Assembly: GCF_003003265.1 (NCBI RefSeq)
Contig: NZ_PVTL01000004.1
Location: forward strand, 308,167 to 372,166
Direction of reading: 5' to 3'
DNA from: Glaciihabitans tibetensis
GTDB taxonomy: Bacteria > Actinomycetota > Actinomycetes > Actinomycetales > Microbacteriaceae
Length of the DNA stretch: 64,000 nucleotides
Shown: positions 7,926-16,508 of the stretch, in pieces
Layout of the letters: every line of letters begins with the position of its first letter
How positions within the stretch are numbered: the first letter of the stretch is position 1
The notes under the pieces: model-generated
Told to the model about the DNA's origin: nothing
The model's database searches: none
Seen by the model: only the letters and a program-made list of their open reading frames with translations
Position numbers and translations under genes: made by a program

Positions 7926-10900
7926 GTGACGGAGTCACACATCGGAATTCTGAGTTCCTCCGGCCGCGCGCCGGAGCCGAGGACATTGCTCGACATCCTC
8001 CGCGAAACGGCCACGTTGTACCCGGAGGCTTCGGCCCTGGATGACGGATCCGGTGGGCTGAGCTACCGCGAACTGATGGCCCGGGTGATCCAGACCGCAG
8101 CCCGATTGAGCGCCGCAGGCGTGCGCCGGGGCGACCGGGTTGGCGTGCGTATGCCGTCCGGCGCGCGGGAACTCTATATCTCCATCCTCGGCATCCTGGC
8201 GGCGGGAGCGGCCTACGTTCCCGTCGATGCTGACGACCCCGAAGAGCGCGCAGACCTCGTCTTTAGCGAAGCGGGCGTGTGCGGTGTGATCACGGGCAAC
8301 GGCGACTTCACTGCCTCCGCCGCGCGGCCGAGCGACGCGACCAGCGACGCGCCTATCGACGCGCCTATCGACCCACCCAGCGACCCGCCCCGCAAGGCCA
8401 CTCCCCTGTTCGAGGGAAACCCGCCCCACCCGAGCACTTCCTCACACGCCATCCTGCAGCCGCCCACACCCGACGACGACGCCTGGATCATCTTCACATC
8501 GGGATCCACGGGCACCCCGAAGGGCGTCGCCGTCAGCCACCGTTCGGCCGCGGCGTTTGTGGACGCCGAGGCGCGTCTCTTTCTCGCCGGCGACCCGCTC
8601 GGCACCTCTGACCGCGTGCTCGCCGGACTGTCCGTCGCCTTCGATGCGTCCTGCGAAGAGATGTGGCTCGCCTGGCGCAACGGAGCCTGCCTCGTGCCCG
8701 CACCGCGTTCGTTGGTGCGCAGCGGAATGGACCTCGGCCCGTGGCTGACGTCCCGCGGCATCACCGCGGTGTCGACGGTTCCCACCCTCGCGTCGTTGTG
8801 GCCGGCAGAATCGCTGGAGAGCGTGCGCCTGCTCATCTTCGGTGGCGAAGCGTGCCCGCCCGAGCTCGCTGAACGCCTCGCCGTCGAGGGCCGCGAAGTC
8901 TGGAACACCTACGGCCCCACCGAAGCGACGGTCGTGGCCTGCGCCGCGCTTCTGGACGGCACGGCCCCCGTGCGCATCGGCCTGCCCCTCGACGGGTGGG
9001 ATCTCGCCGTGGTCGACAGCGAGGGATATCCCGTCGCCGACGGCGAGGTCGGTGAACTCATCATCGGAGGGGTGGGGCTCGCCCGGTACCTCGACCCCCA
9101 GAAGGACGCGGAGAAGTACGCGGCTCATCCCCAGTTGGGATGGGAACGCGCCTATCGCAGCGGCGACCTCGTGCGGTTCGACGTTCGGGGTCTCGAGTTC
9201 CAGGGACGCGCCGACGACCAGGTGAAGGTCGGCGGCCGGCGCATCGAGCTCGGCGAGATCGAATCCGCGCTGCAGGACCTTCCCGGCGTGTCCGGAGCCG
9301 CCGCAGCCGTTCGCCAGACCGAGGCGGGCAACCAGATACTCGTCGGCTACCTGGCGGTACGGGATCCGGATGCCTTCGACCGCGAGGCCGCGATCAAGGA
9401 ACTGCGCGCCCAGCTCCCCGCTGCCCTCGTGCCACTGCTGACCGTCGTGGACGAGCTCCCGGTGCGCACCTCCGGCAAGATCGACCGCGCGGCGCTCCCC
9501 TGGCCACTGCCCGGAGTTACCGGCGGCGCTTCAGGAGACGGCGCTTCCGGGAACGGTGCCTCCGGACTCGAGCCGGCAGCAGAACGGTTGGCCCAGCAGT
9601 GGCAGGCGGTGCTCGGCATTCCGGTAGCCGATCTCGGCGCAAACTTCTTTGACCTGGGCGGCAGTTCGCTCGCCGCGGCCCAGCTCGTCGCCCGCATTCG
9701 CGAGGACGACCCCGAGTTCACCGTCGCCGAGATCTACAGCCACCCGCGGCTCGGGGCGATGGCCGACGCACTGGCCGCACGCGCCGCCGCTGCAGGTGCG
9801 GCCCGGGCCGGCTCGCCCGGCGACGTCCATCACGACTTCCACCGCGTCATCCCGACCCCCCGGCGGATGCAGTGGCTGCAGACCATCCTCGGCGTTCCGC
9901 TCCTGGCTCTCAGCGGCGTGCGATGGTTGCTCTTCCTCCTCGTCGCGGGCGCCGTGCTCGTTCCGTTCGGCGGATTCGACTTCCTGCCGGTCATCTTCCC
10001 CGCGGTGCTCATCCCCGCGTTTGTGCTGTTCGCAACGCCGCTCGGCCGCATGGTCATCGCCGTGTGCTGCGCCCGCGTACTGCTCGCAGGGCTGAAAGCC
10101 GGCGACTATCCCCGCGGCGGCAGCGTGCACCTGCGTCTCTGGCTCGCGGAACAGGTCGCACTCCAGATCGGGGCGGTGAGCCTGGCCGGGGCGCCCTGGA
10201 TCACCTACTACGCCCGCGCGCTCGGCGCGAAGATCGACCATGAGGTCGACCTCCACACGCTGCCGCCCATCACCGGCATGCTCACGGTCGGGTTCGGTGC
10301 ATCGATCGAACCAGAAGTCGACCTCTCCGGATACTGGATCGACGGCGACATCCTGCGCATCGGGGCAATTCGCATCGGCGCCCACAGCTCGGTCGGCGCC
10401 CGCAGCACCCTGCTGCCGGGCACCCGCGTCGGCAAACGGGCCGAAATCGCACCCGGGTCTGCCGTCTTCGGGCGCGTGCCCGCCGGTCAGCGCTGGGCCG
10501 GATCTCCCGCGGTGCGGCAGGGTCGCGCCAATGCCTGGTGGCCAGAGCAGCGACCCGCCCGCGCCCGCCGCTGGATCGCCGCGTTCGGTGGTGCCTCCCT
10601 CGCCCTGTCTCTGCTGCCGGTCATCGCCCTCGCGAGCGGCGGCGTGGTAATCGCGCTGGCCATCCGGGATTCGCCCACGGCGGTCGATATTTTCTGGCGG
10701 ATGTCGGGGGCCCTCGTTCCGGCAACCCTGGTCGCCGGAGTGATACTGGCCACACTCGTCGTCCTGGTAGTCAGGCTGCTCGGCATCGGGCTCCGCGAAG
10801 GCACGTTCCCGGTGCGCAGCCGCATCGGCTGGCAAGTCTGGTGCACCGAACGCGTGCTCGACCTCTCCCGCACCATTCTTTTTCCGCTCTACGCGAGCCT

Positions 10901-11984
10901 CTTTACCCCCGTCTGGTTGCGGATGCTGGGGGCCAAAGTAGGGCGCGATGTCGAAGCATCCACGGTTCTGCTGGTGCCGTCGATGACCACCATCCGCGAC
11001 GGCGCGTTCCTCGCGGACGACACCCTGATCGGCTCCTACGAGCTCGGCGGCGGCTGGCTCCGGCTGGGGCGCGCCGAGATCGGCAAGCGGGCGTTCCTCG
11101 GCAACTCCGGCATGGCGGCAGGCGGCCATACCGTGCCCAAAGACGGACTTGTCGCGGTGCTGTCCTCCGCCCCGGCGAAGTCGAAGGCCGGGTCGTCCTG
11201 GCTTGGCTCCCCCGCGGTGCGTCTGCGACGGAGCGTCGCCGTCGCCGACGAGGGCCGCACCTTCCGTCCCCACGCGGGCCTGCGGGTCGCCCGGATCGCC
11301 TGGGAGCTCTGCCGCGTTGTGCCCGTGATCGTCACCTGTGCGATCGGGCTCGGCGTGCTCTTCGCGCTGGCCGTCCTCACCACGGCCTACGGGGCCATCG
11401 CCGCCGCGGTGCTCAGCGGAGTCGTCATGGCGCTCGCTGGCGCCGTGGCGGCGGGCATCAGTACCGCGGCCAAGTGGCTCATCAGTGGACGCATCCGCGT
11501 GGGCGAGCACCCACTATGGTCGTCATTTGTCTGGCGCACCGAGGTCGCTGACACCTTCGTCGAGATGGTCGCGGCGCCCTGGTTCGCGCAGTCCGCCGCG
11601 GGTACCCCGGCTCTGAACATCTGGCTGCGGAGCCTCGGTGCCACGATCGGTCGGGGCGTCTGGTGCGACAGCTACTGGCTGCCAGAGGCGGATCTCGCCA
11701 TTCTCGGAGACGGTTCCACGGTGAACCGAGGCTGCGTTGTGCAAACTCACCTGTTCCATGATCGAATCATGAGCATGGACACGGTCACTCTCGACGCTGG
11801 CGCAACCCTCGGCCCGCACAGCGTCATCCTTCCGGCCGCGCGCATCGGGGAACACGGAACGGTAGGGCCGGCATCGTTGGTCATGCGGGGCGAGCTCGTT
11901 CCCTCGGGCAGCCGCTGGAGCGGCAACCCCATCGGTCCCTGGCGCGAAGTGACTTTCGCTGACTACCACGCGAAGATCTCCTGA
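7926..11984 (+). CDS. Pls/PosA-type membrane nonribosomal peptide synthetase, predicted lysine-activating
   Basis: A 1352-residue single-module synthetase in the order A - T - three repeats of (two membrane helices + soluble domain), the plan of epsilon-poly-lysine synthetase Pls. The A domain has FTSGSTGTPKG (about 190-200), NTYGPTEATV (327-336), GRRIELGEIE and RTSGKIDR. The T domain has DLGGSSL with phosphopantetheine Ser581. Aligning by eye on GrsA, the pocket residues are D240 A241 E244 S283 I304 G306 T328 V336 V337 K518, close to the bacitracin lysine code DAESIGSVCK. The C-terminal half has hydrophobic helix pairs near 660-700, 895-965 and 1130-1190, each followed by a domain with hexapeptide-like turns. 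Residues about 138-165 are a Pro/Asp repeat insertion. Its stop overlaps the M1 peptidase start. The GTG start has no clear ribosome site. Product identity is inferred. Confidence 0.85.
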   Translation: MTESHIGILSSSGRAPEPRTLLDILRETATLYPEASALDDGSGGLSYRELMARVIQTAARLSAAGVRRGDRVGVRMPSGARELYISILGILAAGAAYVPVDADDPEERADLVFSEAGVCGVITGNGDFTASAARPSDATSDAPIDAPIDPPSDPPRKATPLFEGNPPHPSTSSHAILQPPTPDDDAWIIFTSGSTGTPKGVAVSHRSAAAFVDAEARLFLAGDPLGTSDRVLAGLSVAFDASCEEMWLAWRNGACLVPAPRSLVRSGMDLGPWLTSRGITAVSTVPTLASLWPAESLESVRLLIFGGEACPPELAERLAVEGREVWNTYGPTEATVVACAALLDGTAPVRIGLPLDGWDLAVVDSEGYPVADGEVGELIIGGVGLARYLDPQKDAEKYAAHPQLGWERAYRSGDLVRFDVRGLEFQGRADDQVKVGGRRIELGEIESALQDLPGVSGAAAAVRQTEAGNQILVGYLAVRDPDAFDREAAIKELRAQLPAALVPLLTVVDELPVRTSGKIDRAALPWPLPGVTGGASGDGASGNGASGLEPAAERLAQQWQAVLGIPVADLGANFFDLGGSSLAAAQLVARIREDDPEFTVAEIYSHPRLGAMADALAARAAAAGAARAGSPGDVHHDFHRVIPTPRRMQWLQTILGVPLLALSGVRWLLFLLVAGAVLVPFGGFDFLPVIFPAVLIPAFVLFATPLGRMVIAVCCARVLLAGLKAGDYPRGGSVHLRLWLAEQVALQIGAVSLAGAPWITYYARALGAKIDHEVDLHTLPPITGMLTVGFGASIEPEVDLSGYWIDGDILRIGAIRIGAHSSVGARSTLLPGTRVGKRAEIAPGSAVFGRVPAGQRWAGSPAVRQGRANAWWPEQRPARARRWIAAFGGASLALSLLPVIALASGGVVIALAIRDSPTAVDIFWRMSGALVPATLVAGVILATLVVLVVRLLGIGLREGTFPVRSRIGWQVWCTERVLDLSRTILFPLYASLFTPVWLRMLGAKVGRDVEASTVLLVPSMTTIRDGAFLADDTLIGSYELGGGWLRLGRAEIGKRAFLGNSGMAAGGHTVPKDGLVAVLSSAPAKSKAGSSWLGSPAVRLRRSVAVADEGRTFRPHAGLRVARIAWELCRVVPVIVTCAIGLGVLFALAVLTTAYGAIAAAVLSGVVMALAGAVAAGISTAAKWLISGRIRVGEHPLWSSFVWRTEVADTFVEMVAAPWFAQSAAGTPALNIWLRSLGATIGRGVWCDSYWLPEADLAILGDGSTVNRGCVVQTHLFHDRIMSMDTVTLDAGATLGPHSVILPAARIGEHGTVGPASLVMRGELVPSGSRWSGNPIGPWREVTFADYHAKIS

Positions 11985-13303
11985 TGGCGAAGAAGCTTCC
12001 CGGCGCCCACCGCGCCGGTGACTCGTACATGCCCGGCAGTGGCAACGAGGGGTACGGCGTCGACTCCTACGAGCTCTCCCTGCGCTACCGGGTCGCAACC
12101 AACCGCCTCGCCGGCACCGCCGTGATCACCGCGACGGCAACCGAGAATCTCGCGAAGATCACCCTCGACCTGTCCCGCCTGCAGGTCAGCAAGGTCAAAC
12201 TGGTCGGTTTCCGCAACGTTCGCTTCTCGCAGACAGCGAACAAGCTCATCGTCACTCCCTCGGAGCCCATCGCCGCGGGGACGAGCTTCGAACTCACCGT
12301 CGAGTACGCGGGCGCACCCGTTCCGCGTCCGAGCCGCTGGGGCCCGGTCGGCTGGGAAGAGCTCGAAGACGGCGTACTGGTCGCCGCCCAGCCCACGGGA
12401 GCGCCGTCGTGGTTTCCCTGCAACGACGACGTCGCCGACAAGGCCACGTACAGCATCCAGGTCTCGGCCGAGCAGGCCTACGCGGTCGTCTGCAATGGAC
12501 TGCTGGTCGACCACCGCGTCGTCGCCGGCCGGGGCCAGTGGCATTATGTGCAGGATGAGCCGACCGCGACCTATCTCGCGACGCTGCAGATCGGCCGCTA
12601 CGAACGCACACCCGTGATGTTCGCGGACGTTCCAGGCGTGCTCGCCTACCCGGTCGCCCTGAAGGCACGAGTGCTCGCCGACTTCGCTCCGCTGTCCGCG
12701 ATGATGACGCTGTTCGAGAAGCACTTCGGCCCGTACCCGTTCGGCAGTTACACCATCGTGGTGACGGCAGACGACCTGGAGATCCCGCTCGAGTCGCAGG
12801 CCCTGGCCACCTTCGGCGCGAACCACGCAGACGGTCGCGGCGGCGCGGAACGGCTCATCGCCCACGAACTCGCGCACCAGTGGTTCGGCAACAGCGTGGG
12901 TCTCGCCACCTGGAGCGACATCTGGCTGAACGAGGGCTTCGCCTGTTACGCGGAGTGGCTGTGGTCGGAGGGCAACGGCGGCGCCAGCGCCGACACCCTC
13001 GCGCGACGCTTCCACCGCGGGCTCCGCGCCCAGCCGGAAGACATCATCATCGGCGACCCCGGCCCTGCCCTCATGTTCGACGACCGGGTCTACAAGCGGG
13101 GCGCCCTCACGCTGCACGCACTGCGCCTCACCCTCGGCGACCAGGGCTTTTTCGAGCTTCTCCGCACCTGGACCGCCCACAACCGATTCGGCACCGCGAC
13201 GACTGCCGACTTCCGCGCGCTCGCGGCAACGTTCTCGCTGAAGCCCCTCGACTCGCTCTTCGGGAGCTGGTTGTTCGCTGGCGCGGTGCCGTCGCTGCCC
13301 TGA
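11984..13303 (+). CDS. M1-family zinc aminopeptidase, coupled to the peptide synthetase
   Basis: A 439-residue gluzincin. The zinc site is HELAHQWFG with H294, E295 and H298, and the third ligand E317 lies in WLNEGFACYAEW. The N-terminal beta-rich domain (about 20-190) is typical of M1. It is shorter than aminopeptidase N (about 870) and lacks the long C-terminal helical domain. The ATG overlaps the TGA of the synthetase by one base (TGATG), so the two are translationally coupled. Epsilon-poly-lysine producers encode zinc aminopeptidases that degrade the polymer, so trimming, recycling or self-protection is a reasonable role. No signal peptide is visible, pointing to a cytoplasmic enzyme. A general leukotriene A4 hydrolase-like peptidase is the alternative. 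Confidence 0.9.
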   Translation: MAKKLPGAHRAGDSYMPGSGNEGYGVDSYELSLRYRVATNRLAGTAVITATATENLAKITLDLSRLQVSKVKLVGFRNVRFSQTANKLIVTPSEPIAAGTSFELTVEYAGAPVPRPSRWGPVGWEELEDGVLVAAQPTGAPSWFPCNDDVADKATYSIQVSAEQAYAVVCNGLLVDHRVVAGRGQWHYVQDEPTATYLATLQIGRYERTPVMFADVPGVLAYPVALKARVLADFAPLSAMMTLFEKHFGPYPFGSYTIVVTADDLEIPLESQALATFGANHADGRGGAERLIAHELAHQWFGNSVGLATWSDIWLNEGFACYAEWLWSEGNGGASADTLARRFHRGLRAQPEDIIIGDPGPALMFDDRVYKRGALTLHALRLTLGDQGFFELLRTWTAHNRFGTATTADFRALAATFSLKPLDSLFGSWLFAGAVPSLP

Positions 13304-13350
13304 GTTGTCTTGCCCCGAGCTGTGTTGTCCTGGGTTGATGTCAGCCGCTG

Positions 13351-13956
13351 TCAGCCGCAGATCGAGGAAGCCACGCTCACCCGCACCCCGGGCGCAAGCT
13401 CGACCTCGATGACCCGGTAGCGGGTCGCGCTTCCCCGCACCCACCCCTCGACGGCACCGTTGACCGCGCTCAGCACCACCTCACCTGGGTCAACCCGCAG
13501 CCCCCGACCGTCTGCCTTGAGAATCGCTTCCACCCGGGTCCAGCGCAGCAGCGACGGTTCGCCGGTGAGCATTTCGATGGCGGATGTCGCCGCGGCCGGC
13601 TGGTCGAGCGGCTCGACATCCACACCGACCGCACTGTCCCACGCGGCGGCAGCGACCACCGCGTCAGCACTGCGCGAGAGACTCACCGCGAGCCGCGAGC
13701 CCTCGACGCGGGGTTGTCCGTGCGGACCCCCGCAGTCCGGGCACTGCGCCACCAGGGCAACAGCTGCGGGGTGGACGCCCGTCAGTTCCGAGACAAGCTG
13801 GCGCAGCATCCACCTGCCCGCAAGAAACGACTCTCGCTTCGCCTCGACCGTGGTGTCGTACCGCTGGCGCTCGGCCGGGGAAATCACCGCGAGCGCCGCG
13901 CTGTGAGCGTTCGCATCGAGCTGCGGTCGCATCAACTTCAGTACCGGGCTGCTCAC
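13351..13956 (-). CDS. 4'-phosphopantetheinyl transferase (Sfp type)
   Basis: A 201-residue enzyme that moves phosphopantetheine from CoA to a carrier-protein serine. The magnesium-binding motif is VGVDVEPLDQ (about 109-118), and the second motif is a variant of W-x-x-K-E-A: WTRVEAILKADGRGL (about 139-153), with Val in place of the usual first Lys. Its nearness to the Pls-like synthetase (Ser581) suggests it activates that carrier domain. It is convergent with the M1 gene and 47 bp from it. GTG at 13956 is the start, directly behind a 7-unit tandem repeat. The C-terminal SSICG is followed by TGA in a 10-bp unit GCGGCTGACA that occurs twice. Confidence 0.9.
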   Translation of the reverse strand: MSSPVLKLMRPQLDANAHSAALAVISPAERQRYDTTVEAKRESFLAGRWMLRQLVSELTGVHPAAVALVAQCPDCGGPHGQPRVEGSRLAVSLSRSADAVVAAAAWDSAVGVDVEPLDQPAAATSAIEMLTGEPSLLRWTRVEAILKADGRGLRVDPGEVVLSAVNGAVEGWVRGSATRYRVIEVELAPGVRVSVASSICG

Positions 13957-13958
13957 CC

Positions 13959-14070
13959 GTTTATGGTGTCACAGGTTGATGCCGTCCCACGCTGATGCCG
14001 TCCCGCGTTTACGCCGTCACACTCTTATGCCATCACACTCTTATGCCATCACACTCTTATGCCGTCACAC
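13959..14070. repeat. Seven-copy 16-bp tandem array bridging two genes
   Basis: Seven contiguous 16-bp units fill 13959-14070 exactly. On the minus strand the first, GTGTGACGGCATAAGA, encodes the last codons and TAA stop of the SRPBCC gene; the next two are GTGTGATGGCATAAGA, and the others diverge (for example GCGGGACGGCATCAGC, CTGTGACACCATAAAC). The last ends 2 bp before the GTG start of the phosphopantetheinyl transferase gene, so the whole intergenic space is repeat. Confidence 0.95.
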
Positions 14071-14560
14071 GCAGCACCTTCTCGAGCTTGTCGAGGCACT
14101 GTTCCAGGCCGCCCTGCGAGAGATCCCTGGACTGCTCGTCGGTGTACCCGGACTCGACGACGGTGACCCGGCTGCGGTCATCGCCGACGGCCTCGAAGGT
14201 GACCACGTGCGGAACAGCATCGGGCACGCCGGCGGGAATGCCCGCGTCGGCGGGACGGATGACTGTCCCGTCGCTGGTGGCGAAGCGCATCTCGTACTCG
14301 AGCCGGTGCGGAGGCTCGACCAGCCCGTAGGACCAGGTGTTGTACATATCGCCGCCGCCGAACTCGGCCGGGGCACGCATCGCGATGAGCGACACACCGC
14401 CGGGACGCACGTCCATCTCGGCCAGCGGGCAGGTGAAGCCCGTCGGTCCCCACCACCGGGTGACCTGGTCGGACTCCGTCCACGCCGCGTAGGCGTCCGC
14501 AACGGGTACGGGCAATTGCCTGCTGGCTCGAACCTCGAAGGTAGTGCCGTTTCCTGCCAC
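14057..14560 (-). CDS. SRPBCC/AHSA1-like protein
   Basis: A 167-residue START-like fold protein of the Aha1/CalC (AHSA1) group. The start FEVRASRQLPVPVADAYAAW, the conserved WWGPTGFTCPLAEMDVRPGG and the late GGLEQCLDKLEKVL helix are diagnostic. Such proteins form a hydrophobic cavity and many bind small ligands; function here is unknown. ATG at 14560 has GGAG upstream (GAAGGAGTACACAGTGGCAGG region). It may be transcribed with the downstream phosphopantetheinyl transferase, from which only the repeat array separates it. The final codons and TAA are the first unit of that array. Confidence 0.85.
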   Translation of the reverse strand: MAGNGTTFEVRASRQLPVPVADAYAAWTESDQVTRWWGPTGFTCPLAEMDVRPGGVSLIAMRAPAEFGGGDMYNTWSYGLVEPPHRLEYEMRFATSDGTVIRPADAGIPAGVPDAVPHVVTFEAVGDDRSRVTVVESGYTDEQSRDLSQGGLEQCLDKLEKVLRVTA

Positions 14561-14631
14561 TGTGTACTCCTTCCACTTGTTGTGACAGCAGCGTAGGTAG
14601 CCCGCTACGGCGCAATCAAGGCCCGCGCGAT

Positions 14632-14697
14632 CAACGCCCGCCCCGCCCCCGCCCCGGCTCCGCCCCGCCCCCGCCCCCCCCAGCCCCGCCCGAGGGC
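14632..14697. repeat. C-rich simple repeat
   Basis: About 65 bases almost wholly of GCCCC and CCCCG units, with an uninterrupted run of C near 14673-14680. It lies between the divergent SRPBCC and NTF2-like genes. It is the most G+C-skewed stretch of the window and probably unstable on replication. Confidence 0.8.
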
Positions 14698-14731
14698 TGG
14701 ATAGCGCGACGCATCTCTGGGAAGGTACGCC

Positions 14732-15124
14732 ATGGGCAGAAACACCTCGATCGAGGACGATCTCCTCGCTGTTGCGAGAAACTGGGCCGGCGCAATCGTC
14801 GCCAACGATGCAGCCCGCATGGCGGAGTATGTGACGGATGACTGGGTGATCGTTTCCGCCTCAGGCGTCTCCCCTGGCCAGCACCTGCTTGAGCTGGTCG
14901 CCTCCGGAGCTCTCACCCACGATTCGATGGATGTCGCGGGGCCAACCCGCGTGCGGGTGCTGGGTTCCACCGCGATACTCACCGCCCGCATCATCACCGT
15001 CGCGCACTACCGCGGCGAACGTAGTGACGCCGACGAGTGGACCACCGACGTCTTTGTGCGGCGGGCCGGCCGCTGGTTGTGCGAACTCACCCACTACACG
15101 GTGGCGGACACCGGCGGATCCTGA
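14732..15124 (+). CDS. NTF2-like (DUF4440-type) protein
   Basis: A 130-residue cone-shaped SnoaL/NTF2-like fold protein. The sequence runs LLAVARNWAGAIVANDAARM, YVTDDWVIVSASG, then a beta-rich half ending in DVFVRRAGRWLCELTHYTV, the usual pattern of DUF4440 proteins, which include small enzymes and ligand-binding subunits. The ATG has AGGTAC just upstream. It stands alone, convergent with the MFS gene. No catalytic residues can be assigned with confidence. Confidence 0.8.
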   Translation: MGRNTSIEDDLLAVARNWAGAIVANDAARMAEYVTDDWVIVSASGVSPGQHLLELVASGALTHDSMDVAGPTRVRVLGSTAILTARIITVAHYRGERSDADEWTTDVFVRRAGRWLCELTHYTVADTGGS

Positions 15125-15138
15125 GCTGCCGGGCCTCC

Positions 15139-15218
15139 TTCGAGGGATCGGGGTCTGCTTCGAAAGATCTGGGCCTACCTCGAAGGATCGGGGCCTACTT
15201 CGAAGGATCGGGGTCTAC
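15139..15218. repeat. Four-copy 20-bp tandem array carrying the MFS stop codon
   Basis: On the minus strand four 20-bp units follow each other: GTAGACCCCGATCCTTCGAA and three variants. The MFS reading frame uses all of unit 1 as its last codons, and the TAG at the junction with unit 2 (15195-15197) is its stop. The array fills the space to the convergent NTF2-like gene. Confidence 0.93.
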
Positions 15219-16454
15219 AGCGACGGACTGGTGCTCGGTCCGGGTGTCCGCCGGGTCGCGCTGGCGGCGACTGGCCAGCAGGAACGGCACCCCGATGAGC
15301 TCGATCACTCCCCCGATGACGAGAGACGTGCCGTAGCCCCACAGGTCGGCGGAGCGACCGAGGGCCGGCTGGATGACAACCCCGCCGAGACTGCCGAACA
15401 ACGAGTCGAACGACAGCACGGTCGCGCGCTGCTTTGAGGGGATCATGTCGTTGAGGTAGGCCTGACGCACCGGGCCGGCCAGCGCGAACACAAATCCCCA
15501 CACCACCAGGAACACGATCGCGACCCAAAAGACGCTGTTGAGGCCGAGAACGATCAGGGCGAGAACACTCGCGAGCGACGCAGCGATCACAGTCGTGGTG
15601 CGCTTGGAAAACGCCGTGCGGATCTTCGGTGCGAGCAGTCCGCCCCCGATCTGCGCGAGCGAGAGCATCGCGGCCGCCAGCCCGGCGACCGAGTAGGCCG
15701 ACTCGTCACCGTAGAGCTCCAGCAGGTAGGGCTGCAGCGCATAGAACGCGTAGAACCCAACCCCGGAGGCGAACGGCGCCGCGAAGATCATGTAGCGCAC
15801 CGAGCGCTTCTTCAGCCCGTGTTCGACGGACTGCTCCAGGACGTTCCTGGTCGCCTTGAGTGGACCCATCGAGCGGTCGGGGGTGAACCCGAGATCCTTC
15901 ATCACGACGAAAGCAAAAACGAACATTGCCACGAGCACGCCCGCTCGGAGCAGGAAGGGAACACCTAGGTTGGTGGCCTGGGCGATGACACCGCCCAGCA
16001 CCGAACCGACGAACATCGCGATCCCTTCGACCACGAGTCCGCGGCCGAACACGGTTTCCAGATTGCCGGTGAATCCGGTCGCCGTCAGGGCGTCGACCAG
16101 CCAGGCTTCGACTGCGCCGGAGAAGAAGGTGAAGCCGAGGCCGAGCAACACCGACACCACCGCCCACCAGAAGAACGGCGCATGCCAGACCCACAACATC
16201 CAGTAGAGGCCCGTGGTCACCGACAGGGTGATGGTGCCCAGCAGGTACGAGAACTTCCTGCCCACGGTGTCTGCGACCACCCCGGTCGGAATCTCGAAGA
16301 TCACCATGCCCAGGGTGAAGAACGCATTCGCTGCGAAGGCCTCAAAGTTGGTGAGACCGGCATCCAGCAGAAATATCGTGTTGATGCCCCAGATGAACGA
16401 GGCCGCAAGAGTGTTGCCGAGCAGCAACACGTAGTAGACACGCTGCACTGTCAT
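15195..16454 (-). CDS. MFS transporter
   Basis: A major facilitator with about 12 hydrophobic segments (420 residues from ATG 16454; an upstream alternative at 16481 adds nine residues). The loop 2-3 signature appears as GVVADTVGRKFSYLLG, and the repeat in the second half as the LGGVVIQPALGRSADLWGYG region. It follows the GH26 lipoprotein gene closely in the same direction, so it may export or import a product of that enzyme or simply share its promoter. Drug efflux is the default guess for this subgroup; the substrate is unknown. The C-terminal tail DPDPSK is coded by a tandem-repeat unit. Confidence 0.87.
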   Translation of the reverse strand: MTVQRVYYVLLLGNTLAASFIWGINTIFLLDAGLTNFEAFAANAFFTLGMVIFEIPTGVVADTVGRKFSYLLGTITLSVTTGLYWMLWVWHAPFFWWAVVSVLLGLGFTFFSGAVEAWLVDALTATGFTGNLETVFGRGLVVEGIAMFVGSVLGGVIAQATNLGVPFLLRAGVLVAMFVFAFVVMKDLGFTPDRSMGPLKATRNVLEQSVEHGLKKRSVRYMIFAAPFASGVGFYAFYALQPYLLELYGDESAYSVAGLAAAMLSLAQIGGGLLAPKIRTAFSKRTTTVIAASLASVLALIVLGLNSVFWVAIVFLVVWGFVFALAGPVRQAYLNDMIPSKQRATVLSFDSLFGSLGGVVIQPALGRSADLWGYGTSLVIGGVIELIGVPFLLASRRQRDPADTRTEHQSVAVDPDPSK

Positions 16455-16508
16455 GCGTACAAGCTTTGACCGTACCCGCACGAATTTCTAGCCGTTTTTT
16501 GGGGGCGA

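Noticed and set aside
9531..11510. 659-codon open frame on the minus strand inside the synthetase gene
   Set aside because: It is antisense to the strongly supported synthetase frame; its Gly/Asp/His-rich composition is typical of the complement of high-G+C coding DNA.
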